From Mucilaginibacter geliditolerans (lineage in GTDB: Bacteria; Bacteroidota; Bacteroidia; Sphingobacteriales; Sphingobacteriaceae), in assembly GCF_014200495.1 (NCBI RefSeq), contig NZ_JACHBY010000006.1, forward strand, positions 62,001 to 126,000: a stretch of DNA of 64,000 nt. The letters are read 5' to 3'. The notes beneath the pieces were generated by a model. The model saw nothing but the letters and a program-made list of their open reading frames with translations, was not told the origin of the DNA and made no database searches. Positions 43,929-54,020 of this stretch are shown one piece after another. Both the position numbers and the translations under genes were made by a program. How positions within the stretch are numbered: position 1 is the stretch's first letter; every line of letters begins with the position of its first letter.

Positions 43929-44855
43929 TTAATTTGATGAAAAATCATCTATCATGTTAAATGTTGGTACAAAAAACAAGCTACCCGTTTTGGGTGTGCT
44001 GAAATCCAGTATTCTGTCATAATTTCCTTCAGGAGAGCCAATAAACATGTTATTCAGCATTTTTTGTACAGTACTGAATGTGCTTGCATAAGCTATAAAA
44101 TAAGTACCCATTTCATTGGTAGACATATTGCCAAAAGGCATATTATCACGAACAATTTTAAAGTCGTCACCCACATTGGCCAAAGCTATATGAGAATTGG
44201 AGGGCTTTACCTCGTCGGCCATTTCTATATCATTAGATTTAGACCTTCCGATCACTTTCTCCTGTTGTTCAGTAGACAGGCCTTTCCAGGCTGTTAGATC
44301 ATGAACATATTTTTGTACAAAAAGATAACTTCCGCCTTTATAAACAGGATCGTCATCTCCCACTATACCAAAGTATTCCCTGTCCTGCCCATGCGGGTTT
44401 TCAGTACCATCAACAAAACCTAAAATGGAACGACTGTCCCAATACCTGAAACCATGAATTTCTTCGGTACAGGTTGCTACCGGGGTTAAAACATCAGCTA
44501 TGGCAGCTGCCATATCATAACATATGCTGTGATTATCCGCTCTTATATGAAAATGTAAGTCTCCTTTAGATGAAACTGCCGTGTGTTTCTCGCCAACAAC
44601 GGGCGCAAAATCTGCTAACTCCTTAGGCAGTGGGACAGGAAGCCCAAGCCGCAGCCAGGCATCATATCCGATTCCCATTACACAGCTTGCTCTTGAAACA
44701 GGAAAACGGACATTTGCGGAATTATTAAGGTTGATAAGCAAACTGCAAACCTGGTTAAAAAAAGCTCTAACCTCCAGGTTATCCTTGAAATTCCAGACCA
44801 TAAATATGGTATTGTTATTGGTGTAGTCTGTTACATTTTGTGAGTCCGGATTCAT
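43929..44855 (-). CDS. DyP-type haem peroxidase
   Basis: A dye-decolourising peroxidase that uses hydrogen peroxide to oxidise varied substrates. The hallmark GxxDG motif is GFVDG at residues 146-150 with catalytic Asp149. The proximal haem ligand is probably His222 (NSHIAL) and the distal Arg is Arg236 (KIVRDNMPFG). It has no signal peptide or Tat motif, so it is cytoplasmic, or possibly cargo of an encapsulin shell, though no shell gene is in the window. The length of 308 aa fits the short DyP class. It is a single-gene unit divergent from the ClC gene. Confidence 0.92.
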   Translation of the reverse strand: MNPDSQNVTDYTNNNTIFMVWNFKDNLEVRAFFNQVCSLLINLNNSANVRFPVSRASCVMGIGYDAWLRLGLPVPLPKELADFAPVVGEKHTAVSSKGDLHFHIRADNHSICYDMAAAIADVLTPVATCTEEIHGFRYWDSRSILGFVDGTENPHGQDREYFGIVGDDDPVYKGGSYLFVQKYVHDLTAWKGLSTEQQEKVIGRSKSNDIEMADEVKPSNSHIALANVGDDFKIVRDNMPFGNMSTNEMGTYFIAYASTFSTVQKMLNNMFIGSPEGNYDRILDFSTPKTGSLFFVPTFNMIDDFSSN

Positions 44856-45073
44856 GCGTTTTATATATAGTTGTTTGTGTTACGAAAATAAAAAAATAGC
44901 CTTTGATTGTAGAAAATATACCAAGCTATTTCTTTTCTGCTGACTATGTTGGCTCATTAATATTGCATATATAATATTAATGGCAATTAATTGACTTTAA
45001 TATATATACTTGATATTACATTTGCAATGTTGATACGAATGTAGGTCGTTGACATAATTGCTATTTAATATTT

Positions 45074-46336
45074 ATGCGAAAAGCTATTATCCGCTTTCAT
45101 TATTTTAAGTTAACGGTTGCATCCGTTATCGTTGCTTTGCTCTCCGTATTTCTTGCCGATTCTTTAAAGAAAGTAACAGGGTTTTATGAAGATCATATTT
45201 TACAAAAGGCCAGTAATTTTCCGTTGCTGTTTGTTTTGCTTCCAACAATAGGCATCACCGCCATCTACTTTTTGAGGAAGTATTTGTTTAAGGGTAAGGC
45301 AAATAAGGGGATCAAAGAAATATATCAAACCATTGAGAACAGGCGCGATGAATTACCCGCTTATAAAATCCCGTCGCATTACTTTAATGGATTTCTGACC
45401 GTAATTTTTGGCGGCTCTACGGGTATAGAAGTATCAACAGTTGTGGCGACAGCGGCGATTGGTTCAGCCGCCTATAAAAGGAAATCGATCGCTAATATTT
45501 ATAAAACGGAACTGATATGTGCCGGGGTTGCTGCCGGGGTCGCCACCTTATTTGGGAGCCCACTGGCCGGGTTTCTGTTTGCTATTGAGGTGATCGCCAA
45601 AAAACTCACCAAAACAATATTCATTAGCTGTGCCTGTTCTGCTTTAATAGCATGGGGATTCATGTTTATTTTTGACCACAATACACTATTTAACTTTACG
45701 GTAACCAGCTGGAATTTTCATGCAGTTCCGTACTTAATCATACTGAGCATATTGTCGGGTTTCGTGGCTGTCTACTTTACTAAAGTCGTAATCTTCCTTA
45801 AAGATAGATTCGGGAAGATTAACAATAACTTTATAAGAGTAAACGCAGGCGCTATTTTGGTTGGGCTATCCATACTATGCCTGCCGCAATTATACGGCGA
45901 TAGCTATCATGCCATACCTGGTTTATTGAATCAGATCCAGCATCAGCCATTTACCATAAATTTTGTGTTGTTGCTTTTAGCAATAGTTATACTAAAGCCC
46001 GTTGTAGCGTCGCTTACATTGGGGGCAGGTGGAGATGGTGGTGTATTTGCCCCAAGCATTGTTTCGGGCGCGGTATTGGGAATGCTGTTCGCTGTAATGG
46101 TAAATCACTTTTTTAATACCCAGTTTATTGTTTTAAACTTTGCGCTGGTAGGTGCTGCATCCGCTTTAAGCGCAGCCATACATGCGCCCTTGACATCAGC
46201 ATTCTTAACCTGCAGCCTGGTGCCAGGCGGTTATGTGCTTTTTATACCGATAATTATTGCCTGTTTTATAGCCAAATACTCAGCACAGTTTATTTGCAGC
46301 TATACCGTATATAGTTATAAGGGGCTTACAAGGTAA
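45074..46336 (+). CDS. ClC-family chloride channel/antiporter, atypical
   Basis: An integral membrane protein with about ten hydrophobic segments that matches the ClC family. The conserved late motif is present as GGDGGVFAPSIVSGAVLGM. Two earlier signatures are changed. The GSGIP position reads ANKGI near residues 76-80, and the GREGPT position reads GSTGIEV at about 114-120, so the usual gating glutamate is replaced and a Glu is moved three residues on. Transport activity and ion are therefore uncertain. It has no CBS domains. The gene is intact and monocistronic. Confidence 0.82.
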   Translation: MRKAIIRFHYFKLTVASVIVALLSVFLADSLKKVTGFYEDHILQKASNFPLLFVLLPTIGITAIYFLRKYLFKGKANKGIKEIYQTIENRRDELPAYKIPSHYFNGFLTVIFGGSTGIEVSTVVATAAIGSAAYKRKSIANIYKTELICAGVAAGVATLFGSPLAGFLFAIEVIAKKLTKTIFISCACSALIAWGFMFIFDHNTLFNFTVTSWNFHAVPYLIILSILSGFVAVYFTKVVIFLKDRFGKINNNFIRVNAGAILVGLSILCLPQLYGDSYHAIPGLLNQIQHQPFTINFVLLLLAIVILKPVVASLTLGAGGDGGVFAPSIVSGAVLGMLFAVMVNHFFNTQFIVLNFALVGAASALSAAIHAPLTSAFLTCSLVPGGYVLFIPIIIACFIAKYSAQFICSYTVYSYKGLTR

Positions 46337-46358
46337 AACTCCAACCGTAAATATTTAA

Positions 46359-46955
46359 TTATTGGTTTTGTTTGATGCTGTTTAAAGCCTCATTAATATA
46401 ATGAAGGCCTTTATCTGAAAATTTTAAATTGAGCGCAAATTGATGACCATGACTATCCATTTTTAATAGCGATTTCCTCAGTATGTTCACTACTTTTTCA
46501 GGCGGATGTTTGGGATAAAAATCTTCGTATTGAAATTCAAGAAACACTAAACAGAGCGCATTCTCCATAGTTTGCACATCGGCATCAACCTTTAGTTTTT
46601 GTTTTAGTATAATTTGTTTTACGCGCGCAATTAGCTCCTCATTATATCCAACCTCTTGCATAATTGATGATGCTTTCTCAGCGTGAAACAATGCGAGATC
46701 TTTGCGCCATTTTAAATAGGCCTCTCGGCCATCCGGATAACTTTCACGCGGAATTTCCCACCTGCCAATATGCTGGCTGCGCGATGCTAATAAAAGCTCT
46801 TCACCTGCATCCGGGTTTAATTTTAGTGCCCACTCATACAGTTTTAAGGCTAAAAAATATTCCTGCGGATAGGAGAGATCACCCCATACAAATGTATGAG
46901 GGTCTTTTTTGTTATAGTCATCAAATGCCTGAAATGCCTGGGCTAGTTTGGTCAT
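46359..46955 (-). CDS. DUF4202 family protein
   Basis: A cytoplasmic 198-aa protein that matches the DUF4202 pattern: FDDYNKKDP near the N-terminus, ASRSQHIGRWEIPRESYP and WRKDLALFHAEKA in the middle, and LCLVFLEFQYEDF after it. The histidines and acidic residues resemble those of HD-type hydrolases, but no function is established. It converges on the ClC gene with only 22 bp between them and no clear terminator. Confidence 0.85.
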   Translation of the reverse strand: MTKLAQAFQAFDDYNKKDPHTFVWGDLSYPQEYFLALKLYEWALKLNPDAGEELLLASRSQHIGRWEIPRESYPDGREAYLKWRKDLALFHAEKASSIMQEVGYNEELIARVKQIILKQKLKVDADVQTMENALCLVFLEFQYEDFYPKHPPEKVVNILRKSLLKMDSHGHQFALNLKFSDKGLHYINEALNSIKQNQ

Positions 46956-47039
46956 AATAGCAGCTTATTTTAGCTATAAAATTAGGAATTAATCTGATTA
47001 GGCTTCAGCAAAAAATCAATTTACAGTATTCACCTTGCT

Positions 47040-47504
47040 TTATCGCTTTGTCAGCAATCTTGAAAGCCACAACCGGATAAACGGGCTTATAAAAATAGCG
47101 ATATAGATGAGGCTGATCCAGGGTTGATAAATTACATAAAACTCGTGCGGTGTGAGTGAGTATGGGTTTTTGATGAGTACAAAGCCGACAAAATCAACCA
47201 CAATAGCAGCAATAAGCCATGTAAATGATAAACGCAATGTTTCTTCATATTGCAGGGATGGGTTTGGTTGTCTGGGCTTTCTAAAATAGATCGCGGCAAA
47301 AATTGGCCATACGATCAGCATAATTAAAACGTGATAGGGCACAGTAGCCACAAATGCAGGTGCTTGTAAAACGCTCATCCCCGGAGCGGGTGGCGGCGAA
47401 TGATAAATGCTGCTATAGATTTCGGTGGTGGCTGCAGCCAAAATGGTTACGATAATGTACGCTATAAAAAACAAGACAAGCGCGCGTGTAAGCTTTACTT
47501 TCAT
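47040..47504 (-). CDS. Four-helix membrane protein
   Basis: A 154-aa integral membrane protein with four predicted helices at about residues 6-30, 50-72, 90-112 and 124-146. I do not recognise a family. The Pro-rich loop HSPPPAPGMS lies between helices 1 and 2. It is a single gene between DUF4202 and the FG-GAP lipoprotein gene, 67 bp downstream of the latter. Confidence 0.65.
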   Translation of the reverse strand: MKVKLTRALVLFFIAYIIVTILAAATTEIYSSIYHSPPPAPGMSVLQAPAFVATVPYHVLIMLIVWPIFAAIYFRKPRQPNPSLQYEETLRLSFTWLIAAIVVDFVGFVLIKNPYSLTPHEFYVIYQPWISLIYIAIFISPFIRLWLSRLLTKR

Positions 47505-47571
47505 TTTGTCGTTTTTAATTGATTTACAATATTTTGGACAACAAAATAAATAGCCAGGTTACAGCAAATAT

Positions 47572-50500
47572 TTATTTAATGGGGATATCAGATAGTGCTA
47601 TGTTGCGCGTACGGCCATAATTATCAGTAATACTAATTGCCGACATGGTATCATCGACCTCAATAAACCTGCCGGATTGCGATAAAAAGGAATCACCATA
47701 ATAAAACTCCTTTTTAAGGGTTTTGCCATTTTTGTAGGTTATGATGGCGTAGCTATCCATTGGCTGTACTTTGATGGGATGTGCCTCATTTTTAAGTTCG
47801 AATATTTTTAGTGGGCCTTTGTACTGACTGGCAGCAAATAGATACTTTTGGTTTGCGCCTACCAGTTTAACCAGTGCTTTGGCGTTGCCGGGTATATAGA
47901 TACCGCTTTGTAAGATACTCAATGGTTTAAAATTACCTTTGCCATCGCCTGCTAATAGTAAGCCGTTAAAGGCATCGTAACGGCCCATGGTTAGCTCAGT
48001 GCCATAATCATTGCCACTTAAAATAATGTCGGGATTGCCATCGCCATTAAAATCATCAACGCACATGCCCGATAACTGCGAGAACTGCGCTTCGAGCGGC
48101 AATAGTATCATGGTGAACTTGCCTTTTCCATCGTTACGCAGGTAAACCGACTGCAGCATATTTGCTTTGAGTCTGATAGCGCCTTTGCGCATGTCGGGCG
48201 TTATCACCTGGTCCATTGTAGCGATTGCAAACGATTTATAGTTCTGGAACTTTACCCGCATGCTTAGCATCTGTTTAACAACATCATCGCGGGTATGCAG
48301 CGGGAACTCCTGCATTTTACCATCCACATCTTTTAAAAAGATAGATGGAAAAGCATCATAACTGCCATTATTATCAAAATCCTTGGCGGTTATATAAACC
48401 GGGTATTTATCGCTTGCTTTAAACAGCGTATTTAAGCCAACGTTACCAACTATATAATCCATTCTGCCGCTGTGCCTGAAATCGCCGGCCGCTATGGTAT
48501 TCCACCAGCCCAGCTTGTTTGCTATACCGGTATTGGCCGTTACATTTTTAAATACACCGTGATCGTTTTTCAGGAAGGTTACCGGCATCCATTCACCGGC
48601 CAAAATCAGGTCGGGCCAGCCATCATTATCGAAATCAGTAAACAAGGCATCACTAACAAGCCCTATATTTTTCAGGTCCTTTGCTACTGATGCGGTTACA
48701 TCTGTAAATTTTACCTGGCCGTTTTTACTATCATTACGTAATATAATACTCGAAACAGGTTTAGGGTAATGCCAGGGATCAACCCTGCCCGATACAAACA
48801 GGTCGAGCTTACCGTCTTTGTTGTAATCTACAGCCCGTACACAAAGCTTACTAGTATAGTTTTGTGGCAGAGCACCTACAGCCTCTTTAAAATTACCTTT
48901 ACCATCATTAATATAAAGCTTATCCTGGTAAAAAGGTGAGCCGGATGCGTTGGCGTAACCACCACTTGCTATGTATAGGTCTGGTTTACCATCGCCATTG
49001 GCATCAAACAAAAGCAGGCCTTCGTCTTTAATATTGGTATAAGGGTTATTGTTACCCGCAGGCAACAAAGCTCGCTGAATAAACTTGCCATTGCGTTGCT
49101 GCAAAAATACTTGTGCCGGGTAACGGGAAGTGCCGCCTACTACAATATCATCGAGCCCATTACCATCTACATCCCCAACTGCCAAACCGGGCGAATACTC
49201 TGAGAGCTTATGCGGCAATAATGTTTGGATATTAAAATCGACAAAATCGCTGTCCTGGTTGGTATAGTTTACACCCAGCATTTTCGTCACCTCACGAAAC
49301 AGGGATTCTTTATCAATTTCGGGTTGTTTGTTTGAGTAAGGTGTTGTAGCGTTTGCTATGTTTACCGTAAGCATACGATCGGCCTTTACATTGGGTAATA
49401 CCTGCTTTTTACCATTCTGCCAACGTATAACCACCGAATCGAGCATCGTTATTTTCCCAAGACCAAAATGGGCTATGTTTTGTATGGTTGATATATATCC
49501 CCTGAACGGGTTGTTTTCATAAACCTGGTGTTTGCCGTGGTCGTAATAAATATCGGCAAAAGCGCCTATGCCGTCCCTGTTAAGCGGGCCACCCTGAAAC
49601 TTGATGTGCAAGTAGTGCGAGTTATCTTTATTTTTTTCGCGTGTGGTGTTTTTGTAGATCACGGCCTCATCGTTAATATGGTTGATGATCACATCCATAT
49701 CGCCATCATTATCCAGATCGGCGTATACCGCACCATTGGAGAAATCAGGCGTATCAAAACCCCAACTGGCTGTTACATCCTCAAATTGCAGATGGCCATT
49801 ATTTTTGAAGGCAAAGTTCGGGATTTTCACTACCGGTATCTGGTCCAGAATTTTCAATTTGCTTTCCGTAAAATAGGATTGCGCCCTGAAATTCATAAAA
49901 TCATGATCGGCCACATCCCTTGGGTAGCCCGTAGTAATGATCAGGTCGCGGTAGCCATCATTGTCGAAATCAGTAAGCAGTGGGCACCAGCTCCAGTCGG
50001 TTTGCGCTATGTTGCTTAAAAAGGAGATCTCGCTGAATACAGGATTGCCGATGGAATCATTTTGCCCAACACGCGGCCCTTGGTTTAGCTGCAGCGTATT
50101 GCGTACGTACTGGTACTGATGACCGTAATGATTAAAGTTTTTGTAGTAGGGATAATTGTCGGTACCCATGAACATTTTGTTGCGGAAATTGTCGGGCGGG
50201 TTCATGTCCAGCTCAACAATATCGGCAAGGCCATCATTATTGATATCCTCAATATCCTGCCCCATGGCATTTAAGGATGTATGCTTAAAATATTCTTTTG
50301 ATCTATCAGTAAAGGTACCGTCGTGATTGTTGATGAACAGGATATTGTCGGGCAAAAAATCATTGGTGATGTATATATCCTTCCATCCATCGCGGTTAAT
50401 ATCAACAATGGTAGCAGCATGGCCGAAGCCTTCTTTAAGAATACCCGCCTGTTTTGAAACATCATGAAATACCGGGTGTTTTAATACAGGGTCCCAATCA

Positions 50501-51159
50501 TTACGGAAAAGCCTGCCCGAGCCCTTAACTTCACCTTTTTTAGCAGCCCTGAACAAACTGGTGCCAATGGGATCTGCTTCATTAACGGTGAGGTACATAT
50601 CAAGGTCGCCGTCATTATCATAATCAAAAAATGTAGCCATGGTTGATTGTACGGTGAGATCCAATCCATATTCGGCAGCCATTTCTTTAAAATGTGGCAC
50701 GCCATTTTTATCCGGTCCCTGGTTTATATAGAGCAGGTTTCGCCTTTTGGTTGAGTCATCCAATAAGGTATTACATACGTAAATGTCAGGCCAACCGTCA
50801 TTGTTAATATCTACAACGGCAACGCCTCTTCCCCAGCCGCCTATACCACCTACACCGGCTTCGGCAGTAACATCCTCAAACTTCATATTGCCCTTGTTGA
50901 GGTATAGCCTGTTTGACACCTGGTTGCCTACAAAATAAATATCCTGCAACCCATCACCATTAAAATCACCTACGCCTACACCGCCGCCGTTATAAATATT
51001 AATCTTATCCAAAGGGTTAATGCTATAACTCTCTGTTATTTTATTGTTGAAATCTATACCTGAGTATGACGAGGGAATCTGCTCAAATAGCGTAGCCTTT
51101 TTGCATGAAGATAGTAATGCCGGAAAAAGGATGCATAAAAGAATAAGGATATTCTTCAT
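47572..51159 (-). CDS. FG-GAP/VCBS repeat lipoprotein with ASPIC/UnbV domain
   Basis: A very large surface lipoprotein of the CRTAC1-like kind. The lipobox Cys is in LLSSC. Repeated FG-GAP/VCBS calcium-binding blades (GVGDFNGDGLQDIYFVG, VVDINNDGWPDIYVCN, DYDNDGDLDMYL and many more) form one or two beta-propellers. An ASPIC/UnbV domain lies near the middle (DSVVIRWQNGKKQVLPNV), and another set of blades follows. The start at 51159 (MKNILILL) leads directly into the signal peptide; an ATG at 51174 would add five residues. A terminator at 51228-51260 separates it from the upstream barrel gene. In Bacteroidota such proteins are often near SusCD or haloperoxidase genes; the role is thought to be carbohydrate or protein binding. 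Confidence 0.88.
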   Translation of the reverse strand: MKNILILLCILFPALLSSCKKATLFEQIPSSYSGIDFNNKITESYSINPLDKINIYNGGGVGVGDFNGDGLQDIYFVGNQVSNRLYLNKGNMKFEDVTAEAGVGGIGGWGRGVAVVDINNDGWPDIYVCNTLLDDSTKRRNLLYINQGPDKNGVPHFKEMAAEYGLDLTVQSTMATFFDYDNDGDLDMYLTVNEADPIGTSLFRAAKKGEVKGSGRLFRNDWDPVLKHPVFHDVSKQAGILKEGFGHAATIVDINRDGWKDIYITNDFLPDNILFINNHDGTFTDRSKEYFKHTSLNAMGQDIEDINNDGLADIVELDMNPPDNFRNKMFMGTDNYPYYKNFNHYGHQYQYVRNTLQLNQGPRVGQNDSIGNPVFSEISFLSNIAQTDWSWCPLLTDFDNDGYRDLIITTGYPRDVADHDFMNFRAQSYFTESKLKILDQIPVVKIPNFAFKNNGHLQFEDVTASWGFDTPDFSNGAVYADLDNDGDMDVIINHINDEAVIYKNTTREKNKDNSHYLHIKFQGGPLNRDGIGAFADIYYDHGKHQVYENNPFRGYISTIQNIAHFGLGKITMLDSVVIRWQNGKKQVLPNVKADRMLTVNIANATTPYSNKQPEIDKESLFREVTKMLGVNYTNQDSDFVDFNIQTLLPHKLSEYSPGLAVGDVDGNGLDDIVVGGTSRYPAQVFLQQRNGKFIQRALLPAGNNNPYTNIKDEGLLLFDANGDGKPDLYIASGGYANASGSPFYQDKLYINDGKGNFKEAVGALPQNYTSKLCVRAVDYNKDGKLDLFVSGRVDPWHYPKPVSSIILRNDSKNGQVKFTDVTASVAKDLKNIGLVSDALFTDFDNDGWPDLILAGEWMPVTFLKNDHGVFKNVTANTGIANKLGWWNTIAAGDFRHSGRMDYIVGNVGLNTLFKASDKYPVYITAKDFDNNGSYDAFPSIFLKDVDGKMQEFPLHTRDDVVKQMLSMRVKFQNYKSFAIATMDQVITPDMRKGAIRLKANMLQSVYLRNDGKGKFTMILLPLEAQFSQLSGMCVDDFNGDGNPDIILSGNDYGTELTMGRYDAFNGLLLAGDGKGNFKPLSILQSGIYIPGNAKALVKLVGANQKYLFAASQYKGPLKIFELKNEAHPIKVQPMDSYAIITYKNGKTLKKEFYYGDSFLSQSGRFIEVDDTMSAISITDNYGRTRNIALSDIPIK

Positions 51160-51227
51160 TTTGAGGCTGATCAATTTGGTATGGTAAAAATAGAAAAGTA
51201 ATTGGCAAAAGAATTACTGGCCTTATT

Positions 51228-51260
51228 AAAAGCATAAGCCTTAATAAGACTTATGCTTTT
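51228..51260 (-). terminator. Terminator after the outer-membrane barrel gene
   Basis: An 11-bp stem (AAAAGCATAAG at 51228-51238 and its complement at 51250-51260) gives, on the minus strand, a hairpin ending in TTTT. It separates the barrel gene from the FG-GAP gene. Confidence 0.7.
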
Positions 51261-51275
51261 ATTGTTTAGTAGAGA

Positions 51276-52370
51276 TTAAAATTTAACAGAGATGCCCACA
51301 TTCACTACATAATCAGCAAAAGCAGCATCGCCATGGGTATAAACACCGGTAAGTTCAGTTTGGCGAATATCAGGTACGCTTTGTGTACGGTCGCGGATAA
51401 TAGCGATAGGCACATAAGCATATAAAGCGATATTTTTAAAGCTGTAAGTTATACCGGGTTCAGCAGCTATAATATAACCCGGCCTTCTGAAACCATCGCT
51501 GCCGCCTATAAGGTCATGTACCGGTAAGCAATCATCGCGCATGCCTAATGAGAAATTGAACTTATGCACGGCCAGGCTTGCTCCAAAGCGGATCAGGTAC
51601 TGATCGGGTACGCTCTCCACATCGCTGGTAACAGCAATTTTGGTAGCGCTGGCAGGAGTGGTTGTAGATGTCGCAGTGCCGTTTACATCGCGTGGGTTTG
51701 CAAGGTAAAAGAAGTTGCCATAAAAGCCAAAGGTATGGGTGAAATTGTAGTAGGCATTTACTGTAAGGGCTACGCCTGTACCACCATCGCCTAATTGTAT
51801 CGATTGATCAACCGGGGCCAATACTCTACTGCCGCTGGCAGTTTTAAAGTAATCCTGGTAATCATACTGCCCGGTAGCGAATTTCAAACCCAAGCCGGCC
51901 TGGATATTCCCTTTCGTAGCTTTTTTAGGGTCGAAAAGCCAGTACAAACCGGTAACGCTGATATCGCCAATACCAAATGAATGCGTACTGAAACGGCCGG
52001 TACCTGCCAATTGCGAACGGCTGTTATCAGCGATCGGCAGATCAGCGGATAGCGACCAGCGATCGTCAAATACCCTTGTAAAGGTGTTATCCTGGGTGAA
52101 AACCTTGTTGATAACATTGTTGTGCAATGCAGTGCGCTGAAACTGCTCCTGCTTACCTATAAAGTGCCTGAACGATTTATAGTAACGGTCGTTATTATTA
52201 TATATCCAGTAACCTTTTTTACCGTTTGTTTCAGTGCTATCGGGGTGTTCATTCATCACACAGATTCCACCGGTACTCCTGATGGCTACACATCCCTGTG
52301 CAAAGGTTTTTGTTTGTGCAAGTAAAGTAAAAAGGCAAATTGTTAAGGTAATTCTTATTAAGGTTTTCAT
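51276..52370 (-). CDS. Outer-membrane beta-barrel protein, transporter-like
   Basis: An exported barrel protein of 364 aa from the chosen Met (MKTLIRITL), which gives a clear signal peptide ending KTFAQ. The ATG at 52406 adds 12 residues with no leader character. Features are alternating amphipathic strands, FSTHSFGIGDISVTGLYWLF, QAGLGLKFATGQYDYQDYF, and a terminal strand VNVGISVKF. This agrees with the phenol-degradation MetA-like or general transporter-type barrel family. It is encoded 85 bp after the PAP2/haloperoxidase gene and likely belongs to the same unit. Substrate is unknown. Confidence 0.75.
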   Translation of the reverse strand: MKTLIRITLTICLFTLLAQTKTFAQGCVAIRSTGGICVMNEHPDSTETNGKKGYWIYNNNDRYYKSFRHFIGKQEQFQRTALHNNVINKVFTQDNTFTRVFDDRWSLSADLPIADNSRSQLAGTGRFSTHSFGIGDISVTGLYWLFDPKKATKGNIQAGLGLKFATGQYDYQDYFKTASGSRVLAPVDQSIQLGDGGTGVALTVNAYYNFTHTFGFYGNFFYLANPRDVNGTATSTTTPASATKIAVTSDVESVPDQYLIRFGASLAVHKFNFSLGMRDDCLPVHDLIGGSDGFRRPGYIIAAEPGITYSFKNIALYAYVPIAIIRDRTQSVPDIRQTELTGVYTHGDAAFADYVVNVGISVKF

Positions 52371-52455
52371 AATTTCTTTTAATCTTAGGTTGTTTAGGTT
52401 AGCCATTATTTTGAGGAGCTAACCTGGTTGATTGATTTTTTAAATTGATCTGTTA

Positions 52456-54009
52456 TTAATTTCCCGCGCCGTCATTTTGCCCACGTTGTACCGCGTACTG
52501 GCCCACTTTGGCACCTGTTTGTTCGCCTACCTCAATATCGCTGCGGTAATGTATGGCGCCATATAGCCTTGACATTGCCGCCTGTTGAGCCAGATCGGTG
52601 AACTTGGTGCCCCTGTCAGGTAATAAGTAGGTTAACACAGTTGCCGCGGCACTGCTAAAATTGGAGTGCCCTGAGGTGTATGATGGGAAATTCGGAATCC
52701 CGGTAGAGGTTTTGATTTTAGGGTTGGCTTGTGTAGGGCGCTCATTAAAATAAAAGTATTTGGTATCCCAGCAACAAATAGCGACATCCATTTCGGCCAT
52801 GTTCAGCAATGCAAAATTGCGTGCCCAGCGTACCTCGCTATAGTTTTGTTTTACAAATTCAGCGGCTGCAATAGCGTTCCAATGCCCGGCAGGGGTGTAA
52901 GTGCCGGGGCCATCGGCCCAAAAACTAACCTGTGCCTGTTGATCGCGGGTGATATTCTGGCTATAGTAAAGCACTTCGGCAACTTCCTTTTTAAATGCGT
53001 CAGAACCTGCTAAATTTGGAGGACCGGGGCGTAAGGCTACAACGGTAAGTGTGTCAAATAAAAATGGGATCACCTTATTGAATAGCGGCAATTGCGGCGG
53101 GCGTGCAGGTGATTCAAGGCTCACCCAATACTGGTCGCCCCGTGAGGTCGCATTACTTTGTAACGATAACCATTCCGCTGGTGTTCCAATAGCTTTTCCG
53201 GCCCTGTCGGCACGGGCGCGTGTTGCAAAAACATCAGCCACCTGTGTGCCCAATAACTGGCCTGCGGTTAGCTCACCACGCACATTTGCACCTGCCATTA
53301 TGCGGTATTGCATTTCTTCAGCTGCTTTTTGCTCTATGTAGGCTACTTCTGTAGGAAATAACAACTTCATAATTTCAACAGTAGCACCCGCTACAACAGC
53401 GTCTTCGCTAGGGTACGATGGTAAAGCCGATTTTGGTATCAGTGCCTGTATGCCCTGCATAGTGTAAGGTGCCGCACGGTTATACAGCTTTTTAAAGTGA
53501 TAAGCAGTTACCAATGCGTCATATTGTGCCGCGCTCACATAGGCGTAAGCTCGTGCCGCATATGGGGGATTAGAGAACGGGAACTGCGGATAAGCGAATG
53601 GATTAGTTGAACTTGGAAATGGATAGCTTCCATCATCATTTTGATACGGAGGTAAATTGTGCTTGGCAACCAGGTCTCGCAGGATTTCGTTCCAGCGTAA
53701 TACGGCACCTGCACTCCAGTAACTAATTATTGCCCGCTGATCACTGGTTAAACCACTTTGGTATCCTTTGATCTCGTTCAGATCGTTAACATATGCAGGT
53801 GAAGTAATAGCATCAGGCGCCGCAACAGTAAATACGGTTGGATCAGTTACCAGTACCGGTTTCCATGTATCCGCATTCAGATCAATATTAGCCGGATTAA
53901 GCGCTGTATACTTGCTGGTTGGGTCAATCACATTTTTATTGCATGACACTAAAAAAACAGGTGCTAATAAAGCAACCAGTGTGAATTTATGTAGTATATA
54001 CTTTTTCAT
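52456..54009 (-). CDS. Vanadium-dependent haloperoxidase-like PAP2 lipoprotein
   Basis: A lipoprotein (Cys in FLVSC) of the PAP2/vanadium haloperoxidase superfamily. The three superfamily motifs can be seen in order: K-x6-RP in KYFYFNERP, a PSGH-like PSYTSGHSNF, and SR-x3-G-x-H-x3-D in SRLYGAIHYRSDIE, which supply the phosphate/vanadate ligands and the catalytic His. The long helical N-terminal half and 517-aa length match haloperoxidases better than simple phosphatases. It is flanked by barrel genes on both sides. Whether it oxidises halides or hydrolyses phosphate cannot be read from the sequence. Confidence 0.85.
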   Translation of the reverse strand: MKKYILHKFTLVALLAPVFLVSCNKNVIDPTSKYTALNPANIDLNADTWKPVLVTDPTVFTVAAPDAITSPAYVNDLNEIKGYQSGLTSDQRAIISYWSAGAVLRWNEILRDLVAKHNLPPYQNDDGSYPFPSSTNPFAYPQFPFSNPPYAARAYAYVSAAQYDALVTAYHFKKLYNRAAPYTMQGIQALIPKSALPSYPSEDAVVAGATVEIMKLLFPTEVAYIEQKAAEEMQYRIMAGANVRGELTAGQLLGTQVADVFATRARADRAGKAIGTPAEWLSLQSNATSRGDQYWVSLESPARPPQLPLFNKVIPFLFDTLTVVALRPGPPNLAGSDAFKKEVAEVLYYSQNITRDQQAQVSFWADGPGTYTPAGHWNAIAAAEFVKQNYSEVRWARNFALLNMAEMDVAICCWDTKYFYFNERPTQANPKIKTSTGIPNFPSYTSGHSNFSSAAATVLTYLLPDRGTKFTDLAQQAAMSRLYGAIHYRSDIEVGEQTGAKVGQYAVQRGQNDGAGN

Positions 54010-54020
54010 GTCGGTTGTTT

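Noticed and set aside
44957..45000. TTAA cores before the ClC gene with steps 20, 10 and 10
   Set aside because: The period is 10, not 11, the gene is unrelated, and AT-rich DNA gives TTAA often. It is kept as a warning that single TTAA runs are weak evidence.
49528..50019. A 163-codon open frame opposite the FG-GAP lipoprotein
   Set aside because: The repeated blade codons create a long antisense frame. There is no signal or domain, and the sense gene is certain.
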